From positions 992,001 through 1,056,000 of the forward strand of contig OX044367.1 in NCBI GenBank assembly GCA_943846785.1: 64,000 bases of DNA, in the 5' to 3' direction. Under the pieces are notes generated by a model that saw only the letters and a list, made by a program, of their open reading frames with translations, was not told where the DNA came from and did no database searches. The DNA comes from SCGC-AAA076-P13 sp905478035 (GTDB lineage: Bacteria; Pseudomonadota; Gammaproteobacteria; Magnimaribacterales; D2472). Position numbers and translations under genes: made by a program. Shown one piece after another: positions 17,281 to 26,516 of this stretch. Each line of letters begins with the position of its first letter. Positions within the stretch are counted from its first letter, which is position 1.

Positions 17281-18792
17281 ATGATCAATGCAATCCAAAA
17301 AATGTTTTTAGGAGATTCACCAAGCTGGTATAAGACTACCATTGTAGTGTTTCTTTTAATAAATCCAATAGCTTTAATTATTTTAAATTCCCTTGATTAC
17401 AATGCTGAATTTATTGTTGGGTGGATGTTTCTTTTAGAATTTATATTTACTTTAGCTTTAGCTTTAAAATGCTATCCACTTCAACCTGGAGGTCTAATTG
17501 CAATTCAAGCAATAATATTAGGTCTTACAAGCACCGAGGCTATTCTTCATGAAATAGAAAATAACTTAGAAGTTATTTTATTATTAGTTTTTATGGTTGC
17601 TGGCATCTTCTTTATGAAGAACTTAATGCTTACAATATTTACTAAACTGCTTCTAAAGGTTAAATCTAAGACTTTACTATCACTTCTCTTTTGTTTCTCA
17701 GCTGCAGTTCTGTCAGCATTCTTAGATGCATTAACTGTAACAGCAGTTCTTATTGGGGTAACAATTGGTTTCTATAGAGTATTTCATACTGTCTCATCAG
17801 GTAAGGCTTTTAATGATTCAAGCCATAACTATTTAGATAATACTTTATTAAATAACTCAGGCCTTGAAGACATGGAAAAATTTAAAGGTTTTTTAAGAGA
17901 CTTGGTGATGCACGGCGCTATTGGAACTGCTCTTGGAGGTGTCTGTACTATTGTTGGAGAACCTCAGAACCTACTTATAGCTAAAATAGCTGGTTGGGAA
18001 TTTATTGAATTCTTTATGAGAATGGCTCCAATTACAATGCCTGTATTTGTTGCAGGTCTATTAACATGTATCTTTGTAGAAAAATTTTCTATAGCAGGTT
18101 TTGGTAACCAGCTACCAGAAAGTATTAGAAATATCTTTAACGATTTTGATGAATATGAAAAACAAAATACTACAACAAAACATAAAGCTGAGCTTTTGGT
18201 TGAAGCATTAGTAGCTATCTTTTTAGTTATTGCGCTTGCACTTCATGTTGCAGCTGTAGGTCTTATTGGCTTAGCAGTTATTATTCTCTTAACTTCTTTT
18301 AAAGGTATTACTAAAGAGCATGACTTAGGTGAGGCTTTTCATGAGGCACTCCCATTTACTGCTTTACTAGCAGTCTTTTTTGCAATAGTTAGCGTAATAC
18401 ATGATCAACATTTGTTCTCTCCTGTTATTAGCTATGTTTTAGCGCAAAGCGTTGAAACTCAACCTCCTTTATTTTTTGTAGCAAATGGTTTCTTATCAGC
18501 TATAAGTGATAATGTCTTTGTAGCTACAATATATATTAATGAAGTTAAGGCAGCTCTTGATAGTGGCTTAATAACAAGAGATCAGTTTGATAATCTTGCA
18601 GTCGCTATTAATACAGGAACTAATATACCTAGTATTGCTACACCAAACGGACAAGCAGCCTTTCTATTTCTTTTAACATCATCATTAGCTCCTTTAATTA
18701 ATTTATCCTATCTAAGAATGGTTATTATGGCTTTACCCTACACCATAGTTCTATCAATAGTTGGCTTTGTGTCAATCGTATATCTGCTCTAG
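17281..18792 (+). CDS. nhaB: Sodium/proton antiporter NhaB
   Basis: Inner-membrane antiporter exporting sodium in exchange for protons. It aligns by eye with E. coli NhaB along its length: LGDSPSWYK, LEFIFTLALALKCYPLQPGG, SAFLDALTVTAV, GGVCTIVGEPQNL, SDNVFVATIYINE and NTGTNIPSIATPNGQAAFLFLL. Length 503 matches. It starts 37 bases from the divergent nudC and stops two bases before dusA. Sodium export fits the sodium-driven AGCS and GPH carriers elsewhere in the window. Confidence 0.95.
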   Translation: MINAIQKMFLGDSPSWYKTTIVVFLLINPIALIILNSLDYNAEFIVGWMFLLEFIFTLALALKCYPLQPGGLIAIQAIILGLTSTEAILHEIENNLEVILLLVFMVAGIFFMKNLMLTIFTKLLLKVKSKTLLSLLFCFSAAVLSAFLDALTVTAVLIGVTIGFYRVFHTVSSGKAFNDSSHNYLDNTLLNNSGLEDMEKFKGFLRDLVMHGAIGTALGGVCTIVGEPQNLLIAKIAGWEFIEFFMRMAPITMPVFVAGLLTCIFVEKFSIAGFGNQLPESIRNIFNDFDEYEKQNTTTKHKAELLVEALVAIFLVIALALHVAAVGLIGLAVIILLTSFKGITKEHDLGEAFHEALPFTALLAVFFAIVSVIHDQHLFSPVISYVLAQSVETQPPLFFVANGFLSAISDNVFVATIYINEVKAALDSGLITRDQFDNLAVAINTGTNIPSIATPNGQAAFLFLLTSSLAPLINLSYLRMVIMALPYTIVLSIVGFVSIVYLL

Positions 18793-18794
18793 TT

Positions 18795-19766
18795 ATGACT
18801 TTTGCCGAAAAGCATAAAGTCTGTATTGCTCCAATGATGCAATATACAGATATGCACGATAGGTATCTATTAAGATTAATCTCAAAAAAAGTTTTTTTAT
18901 ACACTGAAATGGTTACAACTGGAGCAATTCTTTATGGGAAATGTTTCCATCAACTTGACTACAACCCTCAAGAACATCCTATAGCAGTTCAATTAGGTGG
19001 CTCAGATATTAAGGATTTGGTGGAATGTGCAAAAATATCTGAAGAATATGGATATGATGAAATTAATTTAAATGTTGGATGTCCATCTGATAGAGTTCAG
19101 AAAGGTAGATTTGGTGCATGCCTAATGCTAGAGCCTGATCATGTAGCTGATTGTTTAGGCTCAATGCAAACCAATGTATCTGTTCCAGTTTCAATTAAAT
19201 GCAGGTTGGGTGTTGATCATCATGAGGACTATGAATTTTTATATAACTTTATAAATATAATTAAAAACTCAGGAATTAATAACTTTATTATTCATGCTAG
19301 AAATGGAATATTAAAAGGTCTGAGTCCCAGACAAAATAGGCATATACCGCCATTAAAGTATGACTATGTATATAGACTTAAAAAAGATTTTCCTAATCTA
19401 AATATAATTATTAATGGTGGTATTAAAACATTAGATGAAACAAAACATCATCTTGAAAGAGTTGATGGAGTAATGATTGGTAGAGCTGCATATGAAAACC
19501 CGTTTCTTATAAAAGATATAGATTCTGAGATTTATGACTTGGAATATATTGAAAAATCAAAAAAAAATATATTAAACCAATATTTAGATTACGTAGAAGA
19601 GAAAGTTAAGGAAGGACATGAAATTTCTAGAATGATGAAGCATTTATTCGGCTTATCAAGAGGTGATAAATTTGCAAAAACATTTCGCTTAAAAATATTA
19701 GAAGTTATCAAAGAAGGTGAAATAAAATCTCAAAGAAAAGACTTAGAAGACCTTTTATTCTATTAA
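18795..19766 (+). CDS. dusA: tRNA-dihydrouridine(20/20a) synthase DusA
   Basis: FMN enzyme reducing uridine 20/20a in the tRNA D-loop. VCIAPMMQYTDMHDR and TEMVTTGAI are DusA motifs; the catalytic Cys is in NLNVGCPSDRVQKGRFGACLM-type sequence and IHARNGILKGLSPRQNR follows, the DusA-specific stretch. Length 323 is normal. It starts two bases after the nhaB stop, so the two are likely co-transcribed, and it overlaps the end of mlaA by 12 bases. Confidence 0.94.
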   Translation: MTFAEKHKVCIAPMMQYTDMHDRYLLRLISKKVFLYTEMVTTGAILYGKCFHQLDYNPQEHPIAVQLGGSDIKDLVECAKISEEYGYDEINLNVGCPSDRVQKGRFGACLMLEPDHVADCLGSMQTNVSVPVSIKCRLGVDHHEDYEFLYNFINIIKNSGINNFIIHARNGILKGLSPRQNRHIPPLKYDYVYRLKKDFPNLNIIINGGIKTLDETKHHLERVDGVMIGRAAYENPFLIKDIDSEIYDLEYIEKSKKNILNQYLDYVEEKVKEGHEISRMMKHLFGLSRGDKFAKTFRLKILEVIKEGEIKSQRKDLEDLLFY

Positions 19767-20450
19767 AAAGTCATCCATATCATCTACAAACTCATCAACG
19801 GTATTTTCACCATCACTTACTTCATAAATCATATATTGAACATAAGAGTCTTTGACAAAGTTATATCTGTCTCCATATATCAATGACTCAATCTCTAAAA
19901 GCCTTTCTCTTGTTTCAAGTGCGTCAACAGCTTTTAAGGCTATATTTACATCACTCTCAGTCATATGAAATGTAACTGAGAGAAATGATGAGACAGGTCT
20001 GCTAAAAAGATCTCTCGCGCTTGATGGACCTAAAAGAGGTAACATTATGTATGGTCCAGAAGGTACGCCCCACAGTGCTAAAGTTTGACTAAAGTCTTCT
20101 TCATGACGTTTTAGACCCATTGGTGTTGCAACATCGAAAATACCACCAAGACCAATTGTTGAGTTTAAAACAAACCTTGTAAAATCATTAGCGGCATAGC
20201 CAATCTTACCCTGAAGAATCTGATTTACTGTTGTATCTATTTCTTCCAAGTTATCAAAGAAATTAGTAACACCCCTTTTTATAAATCTAGGAGATTTAGA
20301 ATAGGTTTCAGCCACGGGTTTAAGGAATTTCTCATCTACAGTTTCATTAAATTCAAATGATAGTCGATTTAAATCTTCAAACGGGTCATTTATATCTTCT
20401 GCATAAATGAATGAGCAGCTAATAATAAATGTGTAAAAAAAAACTTTCAT
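19755..20450 (-). CDS. mlaA: Outer-membrane lipid asymmetry protein MlaA (VacJ)
   Basis: Removes misplaced phospholipids from the outer leaflet of the outer membrane and passes them to MlaC. NDPFEDLNRLSFEFN, TRFVLNSTIGLGGIFD, EDFSQTLALWGVPSGPYIMLPLLGPS-type sequence and the R/D-rich segment are MlaA hallmarks. I choose ATG 20450 over the TTG two codons upstream. The signal could be a lipoprotein type (IISC) or a signal peptidase I type (FIYA before ED); the family is usually lipidated. It is eight bases after the Mrp-like gene. The other mla genes are not in the window. Confidence 0.9.
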   Translation of the reverse strand: MKVFFYTFIISCSFIYAEDINDPFEDLNRLSFEFNETVDEKFLKPVAETYSKSPRFIKRGVTNFFDNLEEIDTTVNQILQGKIGYAANDFTRFVLNSTIGLGGIFDVATPMGLKRHEEDFSQTLALWGVPSGPYIMLPLLGPSSARDLFSRPVSSFLSVTFHMTESDVNIALKAVDALETRERLLEIESLIYGDRYNFVKDSYVQYMIYEVSDGENTVDEFVDDMDDFLIE

Positions 20451-20456
20451 GCCCAA

Positions 20457-21149
20457 TTATACAAGGGATTGAATTGTCCTTGATATATCTGATACTAAGT
20501 TCATAGATTTTTTAATATTTAAATTATATATATCTTCACTATATATAATCTTTCCAATACAAGTTTGATTTTTAATAACCAATGATTCATCAGCAGAATT
20601 AAATACTTGATTTGAGGTATTATTTTCAATATATCCTAAAAGATTAATATCTAGTTTATTAAAAAAAGATATCGATTTAAGAGCATCATGTATTGCCAAT
20701 TTATTTGGGGTTGTTACCAAAATACCATGATCAGGGCTTACCTCAGATGCAACAGTTAAATATGCGTCTCCGGTTCCTGGAGGCATATCAATAAATAAAT
20801 AATCTAAATCTCCCCATATTGTTAAACCCATTAATTGTTTTATAGCACCGCTCAACATAGGCCCTCTCCATATAGCCGCCCTATCATCATCAAGAATAAA
20901 CCCCATTGAATTTAACTTAACACCCATGGATTCTACAGGCTCCATAAGGGTCGTATCATTATCTTTAATATATTTAGGTTTTTTATTCTCTACATCAAAA
21001 AGGATATGTTGATTTGGTCCATATATATCTGCATCTAAAATACCAACTTTAAAATCTTTAGCAAAGTTCATAGCAAGTAATGCTGTAATAGAGCTTTTTC
21101 CAACGCCTCCTTTAGCAGAAGCTATAGATATTATTTTTTTTATAGTCAT
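20457..21149 (-). CDS. Mrp/ApbC-like P-loop ATPase, short form
   Basis: MinD/Mrp-family ATPase; Mrp proteins deliver iron-sulfur clusters. The deviant Walker A ASAKGGVGKSS, LDADIYGPN, MGFILDDDRAAIWRGPM and IDMPPGTGDAYLTV are Mrp signatures. At 230 residues it lacks the N-terminal DUF59 domain of typical Mrp. The C-terminal CPxC that ligates the cluster is also missing: the equivalent stretch reads IENNTSNQVFNSADES. Its divergent placement from metG is the same as mrp/metG in E. coli, so it is the orthologue by position. Whether it still carries a cluster is doubtful. Confidence 0.87.
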   Translation of the reverse strand: MTIKKIISIASAKGGVGKSSITALLAMNFAKDFKVGILDADIYGPNQHILFDVENKKPKYIKDNDTTLMEPVESMGVKLNSMGFILDDDRAAIWRGPMLSGAIKQLMGLTIWGDLDYLFIDMPPGTGDAYLTVASEVSPDHGILVTTPNKLAIHDALKSISFFNKLDINLLGYIENNTSNQVFNSADESLVIKNQTCIGKIIYSEDIYNLNIKKSMNLVSDISRTIQSLV

Positions 21150-21182
21150 ATAAAATCTATTTTCACATATAATACAGATGTT

Positions 21183-23138
21183 ATGGACTCTGATAATACA
21201 AATAAAAGAAAAATTCTTGTTACATCGGCACTTCCATATGCAAATTCTTCATTACACTTGGGTCATATTTTAGAAGCCGTTCAAACAGATATATGGGTAA
21301 GATTTCATAACTTAAATGGTAATGAATGTTTGTATTTCTGTGCGGATGATACTCATGGAACTCCTGTAATGCTTAAAGCTAAGGAGGATGGAATTAATCC
21401 AGAGCAACTAATAAGCGAAGTTAAAAAAGATCATATGGAAACATATGAGTTATATGATATTAATTTTGCAAACTTCCACAGCACACATTCAGATGAAAAT
21501 AAGAAATATTCGGAGTTTATTTATAACAAGGCTAAAGAAAAAGATTTAATTACTAGAAAAACTATTAAGCAGTTATATGATGAAAAGGAGTCAATGTTTT
21601 TGTCTGATAGGTTTGTAAAAGGTGCATGTCCAAAGTGCAATGAAGAAGATCAATATGGTGACGGTTGTAGTAAGTGTGGAGCAACTTATGATGTAAGTGA
21701 TATTAAAAATCCTATATCTGCTCTTTCAGGAACAAAACCTATTTATAAAAATAGTGAACATATATTTTTTAATCTTCCTAAACAGGCAAACCTATTGAAA
21801 GAATTTTTAAAAAAAAGTGATTTACAAAAACCTATTGTAAATAAATTAAGTGAATGGCTAAATGATGATCTTCAGCAATGGGATATATCAAGAGATGCTC
21901 CTTACTTTGGTTTTAATATTCCTAGTGAGATTGATAAATATTTTTATGTTTGGCTAGACGCCCCAATTGGTTATATAGCTTCAATTGATAATTGGGCTAA
22001 CTCTAATAATAAAAAAATTGAAGATTTGTGGTCAAAAGATTCAGAATATGAAATTTATCATTTTATTGGTAAAGATATAGCTTATTTTCATGGTCTATTT
22101 TGGCCTGCATTACTCGATTCAGCTGATTTAAAACTTCCAAATGGTATCTATGTTCATGGTTTTTTAACGATCAATGGTGAGAAAATGTCAAAATCTAAAG
22201 GAACGGGCATTCTGGCAAGAGAATTTGCAGATATATCTGATCCTGAGTTACTAAGATATTATTTTGCGGCAAAATTAAATGATAAAGTAGAGGATATTGA
22301 TTTAAATCTTGAAGATTATGTCACAAGAATTAATTCTGACTTAGTAGGAAAGTACTGTAATATTGCCAGTAGATGTTCATCTTTTATTAAAAAAAATAAT
22401 AATGAATTAACAGAAGAAATTGATAACGAATTTATTGCAGATATTGTCTTAAAAAAAGATCTCTTAGTAAATCATTACAACTCAAGAAACTATTCAAAAG
22501 CTATTCGATTGATAATGGATATTGCAGATGATGTAAATAAATATATAAACGATAGCACTCCATGGAAAAAAGACTTAAATGAAGCTGTAGAGATAGCATC
22601 AACAGCAATTTATGCTTTTAGAATTCTTAGTATTTATTTAAGTCCCATAATTCCTAAAATCACTAAAAATGCATTTGGATTTCTTAACACCGAAAAGAAT
22701 TCTTTTGAAGATTTAGATCTTGCTATTGAAAAACCTATAAACAATTACACACCTCTATTGAATAGATTAGAGCCTATTGAAATAAAAAAGGATGAGCCTA
22801 TGAATGATAATAATTATATTGATATAAAGCAGTTTGCAGAGATTGATCTTAGAGTTGCTAAAATTGTCAAAGCATCTAATGTTGAGGGAGCAGATAAACT
22901 TCTTAAGCTTAATCTTGATGTTGGAGATTTAGGTGAAAGGCAAGTTTTTGCTGGTATTAAAAAATCTTATGATCCTCAAGATTTAAAAGATAAACTAGTT
23001 ATTCTAGTGAGTAATCTTGAACCGAGACAAATGAAATTTGGGCTATCTGAAGGAATGGTATTAGCTTCTAGTGATAATGAGGGTATATATTTAATCTCGC
23101 CTGATTCTGGAGCAAAACCTGGGTTGAGAGTTAAATGA
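21183..23138 (+). CDS. metG: Methionyl-tRNA synthetase
   Basis: Class I aminoacyl-tRNA synthetase. The HIGH-type motif is HLGH in SSLHLGHILEA, zinc knuckles are CPKC and CSKC, and the KMSKS loop is EKMSKSKG. The catalytic core and anticodon domain run to about residue 535, and residues about 545-651 are the C-terminal Trbp111-like tRNA-binding domain (FAEIDLRVAKI). Length 651 is typical for the dimeric form. A TATAAT nine bases before the ATG suggests a very short leader. The stop overlaps the next gene by four bases. Confidence 0.95.
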   Translation: MDSDNTNKRKILVTSALPYANSSLHLGHILEAVQTDIWVRFHNLNGNECLYFCADDTHGTPVMLKAKEDGINPEQLISEVKKDHMETYELYDINFANFHSTHSDENKKYSEFIYNKAKEKDLITRKTIKQLYDEKESMFLSDRFVKGACPKCNEEDQYGDGCSKCGATYDVSDIKNPISALSGTKPIYKNSEHIFFNLPKQANLLKEFLKKSDLQKPIVNKLSEWLNDDLQQWDISRDAPYFGFNIPSEIDKYFYVWLDAPIGYIASIDNWANSNNKKIEDLWSKDSEYEIYHFIGKDIAYFHGLFWPALLDSADLKLPNGIYVHGFLTINGEKMSKSKGTGILAREFADISDPELLRYYFAAKLNDKVEDIDLNLEDYVTRINSDLVGKYCNIASRCSSFIKKNNNELTEEIDNEFIADIVLKKDLLVNHYNSRNYSKAIRLIMDIADDVNKYINDSTPWKKDLNEAVEIASTAIYAFRILSIYLSPIIPKITKNAFGFLNTEKNSFEDLDLAIEKPINNYTPLLNRLEPIEIKKDEPMNDNNYIDIKQFAEIDLRVAKIVKASNVEGADKLLKLNLDVGDLGERQVFAGIKKSYDPQDLKDKLVILVSNLEPRQMKFGLSEGMVLASSDNEGIYLISPDSGAKPGLRVK

Positions 23139-24181
23139 TGAATCAAGAAACAGATATTATTGTTATTGGTGCAGGCCCTGTAGGGCTATTTACAGTATTT
23201 GAGGCTGGTCTGCTGGGTCTTGATTGTGTTCTTATAGATAATCTCGATAAACCTGGTGGTCAATGTGCAGAGCTTTATCCAGAAAAACCTATATATGATA
23301 TTCCTGGGGTAGCTTTTCAAACTGCTCAAGAGCACGTGGATGCCCTTCTATTACAAATTAAACCTTTTGATTATGAATTGTTTTTAAATCAAAGAGTTGA
23401 GCGTATAGAAGAAGTTAATCATAAAGATGATTTATATTGGAAAGTAACAACAAATGAGAATAACTCTTTTATTTCCAAGAATATATTTATAGCAGCTGGT
23501 GCTGGATCTTTCGAAGCAAGAAGACCTCCTAATATTGAAGACCCAGATAAATTTTTAAATCATGGAGTGAACTATGCTGTTAGGTCTAAAGATAAATACG
23601 TAGATAAAGACATATTCATTTTTGGCGGAGGAGATTCAGCTCTTGATTGGACTGTAGAATTAGCTAATAGTGCAAAAAGTCTTTCATTGGTTCATAGAAG
23701 AGATGCCTTTAGAGGAGCTCCTCATACCGAAGAGCTAATGAGAGAGCTTGTTAAAAATAATAAAATTAATCTTCTCACGCCTTATGTTATTGAAAATATT
23801 CATGGCAACAATAAAGTTAATGAAGTTTCTTTAAAGAATTTTGATACAAAAGAAATAGTCACTCACAAAGCAGATGAGTTGATATTCTTATTTGGTTTAA
23901 ATAAAAAATTAGGACCAATTCTTGACTGGGAACTAGAGCTTAATGATAAAAAAATTAATGTTAATACTGAAAACTTTGAAACCTCAAAAGATGGAATATT
24001 TGCAGTTGGAGATATAAATGATTATCCAGGTAAACTTGACCTTATTCTTTCTGGTTTTCACGAAACAACTCTTGCAGTCCAGAAAGCCTATAAAAGAATA
24101 TATCCAGGAGAAAGAGTTCCATTTGGTTATACTACTTCAAATGCTAAGCTTCAAAAGAAATTAGGTGTTCTAGATAAATAA
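23135..24181 (+). CDS. Thioredoxin-reductase-like ferredoxin-NADP+ reductase
   Basis: FAD enzyme of the type 2 (YumC-like) ferredoxin-NADP reductase family. It has an N-terminal FAD fold with IGAGPVGLF, the GGQC and YPEKPIYDIPG stretch, and an NADP-binding GGGDSALDW around residue 168. The VHRRDAFRGAPHT segment and C-terminal AVGDINDYPGK are typical. It lacks the CxxC of true thioredoxin reductase, which decides the call. It overlaps metG by four bases (ATGA) and is followed after one base by an RnfB-like iron-sulfur protein, a plausible electron partner. Confidence 0.9.
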   Translation: MMNQETDIIVIGAGPVGLFTVFEAGLLGLDCVLIDNLDKPGGQCAELYPEKPIYDIPGVAFQTAQEHVDALLLQIKPFDYELFLNQRVERIEEVNHKDDLYWKVTTNENNSFISKNIFIAAGAGSFEARRPPNIEDPDKFLNHGVNYAVRSKDKYVDKDIFIFGGGDSALDWTVELANSAKSLSLVHRRDAFRGAPHTEELMRELVKNNKINLLTPYVIENIHGNNKVNEVSLKNFDTKEIVTHKADELIFLFGLNKKLGPILDWELELNDKKINVNTENFETSKDGIFAVGDINDYPGKLDLILSGFHETTLAVQKAYKRIYPGERVPFGYTTSNAKLQKKLGVLDK

Positions 24182-24182
24182 A

Positions 24183-24854
24183 TTGGAATTAATTAATCTA
24201 ATACATAAAGAGCTTCCTCAAATTCAATGTGGGAGGTGTGACACCCCAGGCTGTAGGCAATATGCAGAGGCTATTGCAATCGGCTCTCCTCATGATAGAT
24301 GTGTTCCTGGAGGAATAGAAACTCTTGAAAAACTTAATAAGATTAATGCTAAGTCATACAAAGATGTCAATTATGATTATGGTCCTACTATCCCCAGTCA
24401 AAAAGTAAAAATCGTTGAAGAAGAATGTATTGGATGTAAAAAATGTATTAGTGCATGCCCTGTTGACGCTATCACAGGAGGAACAAATATGATGCATTCT
24501 ATAATAGATGATATTTGTACAGGATGTGAACTGTGCATAGAACCATGTCCAGTGGATTGTATTGAAATAATTCCTCTTTCTGAAAAAGAAATTGCTTTAC
24601 CTAGGAAAGATTCACAACTTTTTTTTGATCTCAAAGAAAATTTATCAATTGATAACAAAAGGAATAAATTAAAAAATTTTAGTGACAAAAATATAGAAAT
24701 CAGCAATATCGTAAATGAAAAAATAATTAATAGGAATATTGATAAATCATCAATGATTGATCAAATGCAACACGAAATAATAAAATCTGATTTATCTAAA
24801 TTACATAAATTTGATGACAAAGAAATTAATTCTTTTTTAAAAAAGACAAAGTAA
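24183..24854 (+). CDS. rnfB: Soluble RnfB-like iron-sulfur protein
   Basis: Contains the RnfB Fe-S domain (QIQCGRCDTPGCRQYAEAI, then RCVPGG) and two bacterial ferredoxin [4Fe-4S] sites (CIGCKKCISACP and CTGCELCIEPCP). RnfB normally starts with a membrane anchor; here the frame begins with TTG at 24183 directly before the Fe-S domain, and the stop codon at 24171-24173 rules out an extension. Residues about 140-223 are a charged tail of unknown role. No other Rnf subunit is present in the window, though metG-rnf neighbourhoods exist in related bacteria. It is likely a cytosolic electron carrier paired with the upstream reductase. Confidence 0.85.
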   Translation: MELINLIHKELPQIQCGRCDTPGCRQYAEAIAIGSPHDRCVPGGIETLEKLNKINAKSYKDVNYDYGPTIPSQKVKIVEEECIGCKKCISACPVDAITGGTNMMHSIIDDICTGCELCIEPCPVDCIEIIPLSEKEIALPRKDSQLFFDLKENLSIDNKRNKLKNFSDKNIEISNIVNEKIINRNIDKSSMIDQMQHEIIKSDLSKLHKFDDKEINSFLKKTK

Positions 24855-25438
24855 TGCTTAAAGATAGATTTAGAAAATATTTACCTGTTGTAGTTGATCT
24901 AGAAACAGGAGGATTTAATTCTAAAGAAAATGCCATTCTTGAGATTGCAATTACGCTAATTGAAGAAATTGATGAATTATTAGTTGTTGGAGATACTCAT
25001 AGATATCATATTGAACCCTACGAAGACCTAATTGTTGAAGATGAATCTTTGGAATTTACAAAAATTAAACTGGATCACCCATTAAGAAATGCTGTATCTG
25101 AAAAAGACGCATTAAAAGAGCTTTTTACAATTATTAATAAAGAAAAATCTAAATATGAATGTTCTAGAGCTATTCTAGTTGGACATAATGCTCATTTTGA
25201 CTTGTCATTCTTAAATGAAGCAATATCAAGAAATAATATTAAAAGATCACCATTTCATCCGTTTTCAGTTCTAGATACTGTAAGTTTAGGTGCTCTTGCT
25301 ACACAACAGACAGTTCTAGCAAGGATATGTGATTCATTATCTATTGATTATGATTCAAACGAAGCTCATTCTGCGGCATATGATTCAAAGGTAACTGCAA
25401 AAGTATTCTGCAGAGTTATAAATGATTTATCTAATTAA
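24854..25438 (+). CDS. rnt: Ribonuclease T
   Basis: DEDD-family 3' exonuclease trimming tRNA and other stable RNA ends. Catalytic acids are visible in VVDLETGGF (ExoI), HNAHFDLSFL (ExoII) and HSAAYDSKVTA (ExoIII, His then Asp). Length 194 is slightly below the 205-225 usual. The ATG shares a base with the stop of the RnfB-like gene. Its end overlaps grxD by four bases; rnt next to grxD is a common gammaproteobacterial pairing. Confidence 0.94.
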   Translation: MLKDRFRKYLPVVVDLETGGFNSKENAILEIAITLIEEIDELLVVGDTHRYHIEPYEDLIVEDESLEFTKIKLDHPLRNAVSEKDALKELFTIINKEKSKYECSRAILVGHNAHFDLSFLNEAISRNNIKRSPFHPFSVLDTVSLGALATQQTVLARICDSLSIDYDSNEAHSAAYDSKVTAKVFCRVINDLSN

Positions 25439-25749
25439 CTAATAGCGGTTTCAATAAATTTTTTTAAATCGCCTGATTCATGCATTTGGGTAACGATATC
25501 TGCACCACCAATAAGCTCACCTTTTACAAATACTTGTGGGAAAGTTGGCCAGTCAGAAACAGATGGAAGAGTCGATCTAGCATCATTATTTTCTAAAACA
25601 TCTACATAAGAAAATTGAGCTTCGCACTCAATAAGAGCCTGAACAGTTTTAGCAGAAAAACCACACTTTGGTTCATATGGCGTTCCTTTCATATAAATGA
25701 GCAAGTCATTTTCTTTAATTTGTGCTTTTAATTTCTCTTCAATACTCAT
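25435..25749 (-). CDS. grxD: Monothiol glutaredoxin Grx4
   Basis: A CGFS-type glutaredoxin that carries [2Fe-2S] clusters with glutathione. KGTPYEPKCGFSAKTVQAL holds the CGFS site around residue 29, and WPTFPQVFVKGELIGG holds the cis-Pro and glutathione site. Length 104 is slightly shorter than 110-115. It overlaps pdxJ upstream by four bases, so it is the last gene of the MFS-pdxJ-grxD unit. Confidence 0.94.
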   Translation of the reverse strand: MSIEEKLKAQIKENDLLIYMKGTPYEPKCGFSAKTVQALIECEAQFSYVDVLENNDARSTLPSVSDWPTFPQVFVKGELIGGADIVTQMHESGDLKKFIETAIS

Positions 25750-26516
25750 AATGTGCCTTTAATTAAGTTTATATAACTCTTTATAGTGTCAGCAAAGCCA
25801 TTTTTCAAGGACTCTGTTATAACAGCATGGCCAATTGACACCTCATTGACTCCTCCAATCTTAATAAGTTCAGGTAGATTAAATAAATTTAAATCATGAC
25901 CAGCATTAACAAATAGATTTGTTGAATTAGTTTTACTTATCAATATAGATAAAGGTTTTATGGTACTAAAATCACCATTTTCTATGCTCTTGGAAAAATT
26001 TCCAGTGTGTATCTCTATTCCATCTACGCCTATTAATCTTGCATATTCAATAATATCTATATTTGGCTTACGATCTTTAAGCTGATCAACAAATAAGGAA
26101 ATCTTTGAGTTAGATGATATATTTTTAAAATGATTAATTTCAGTTATTAATAAAGCATCATGAGGGCCTGACTCCCAACCATGGTCTGATGTTATTTGCG
26201 ATGGTGAATCTGGTACAAGCGTTATTTGGTCAGGTTGTGCCTCTTTAACAAGATTTTTAAACCCTAAAAAATTACCTAATTCTTCTGAAAATGGATTTCC
26301 TTCAAGGTTAAAATCAACCTCTCTTTTTTTACATAATTCAGCGATAGAAATAACATCAGCACTTGTGGCGTGTCTATGGTCAGGTCTAGGATGAAGTGTA
26401 AGACCATCTACACCAAGATCAATGGCTTGATTGGCATATTCTTCTAAATTTGGATAATTATCACCTCTTGCATTCCTCAAAAGAGCTATTTTATTAAGAT
26501 TTAAACTAAATTTCAT
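25746..26516 (-). CDS. pdxJ: Pyridoxine 5'-phosphate synthase PdxJ
   Basis: Final ring-closing enzyme of the DXP-dependent vitamin B6 pathway. It begins FSLNLNKIALLRNARG and contains LTLHPRPDHRHA, NLEGNP, VPDSPSQITSDHGW and HAVITESL, all PdxJ motifs. I choose the ATG at 26516 over the GTG at 26525; the start overlaps the MFS gene by about 11 bases. Length 256 fits the 240-260 range. In E. coli pdxJ lies elsewhere (with acpS), so this context is different. Confidence 0.93.
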   Translation of the reverse strand: MKFSLNLNKIALLRNARGDNYPNLEEYANQAIDLGVDGLTLHPRPDHRHATSADVISIAELCKKREVDFNLEGNPFSEELGNFLGFKNLVKEAQPDQITLVPDSPSQITSDHGWESGPHDALLITEINHFKNISSNSKISLFVDQLKDRKPNIDIIEYARLIGVDGIEIHTGNFSKSIENGDFSTIKPLSILISKTNSTNLFVNAGHDLNLFNLPELIKIGGVNEVSIGHAVITESLKNGFADTIKSYINLIKGTL

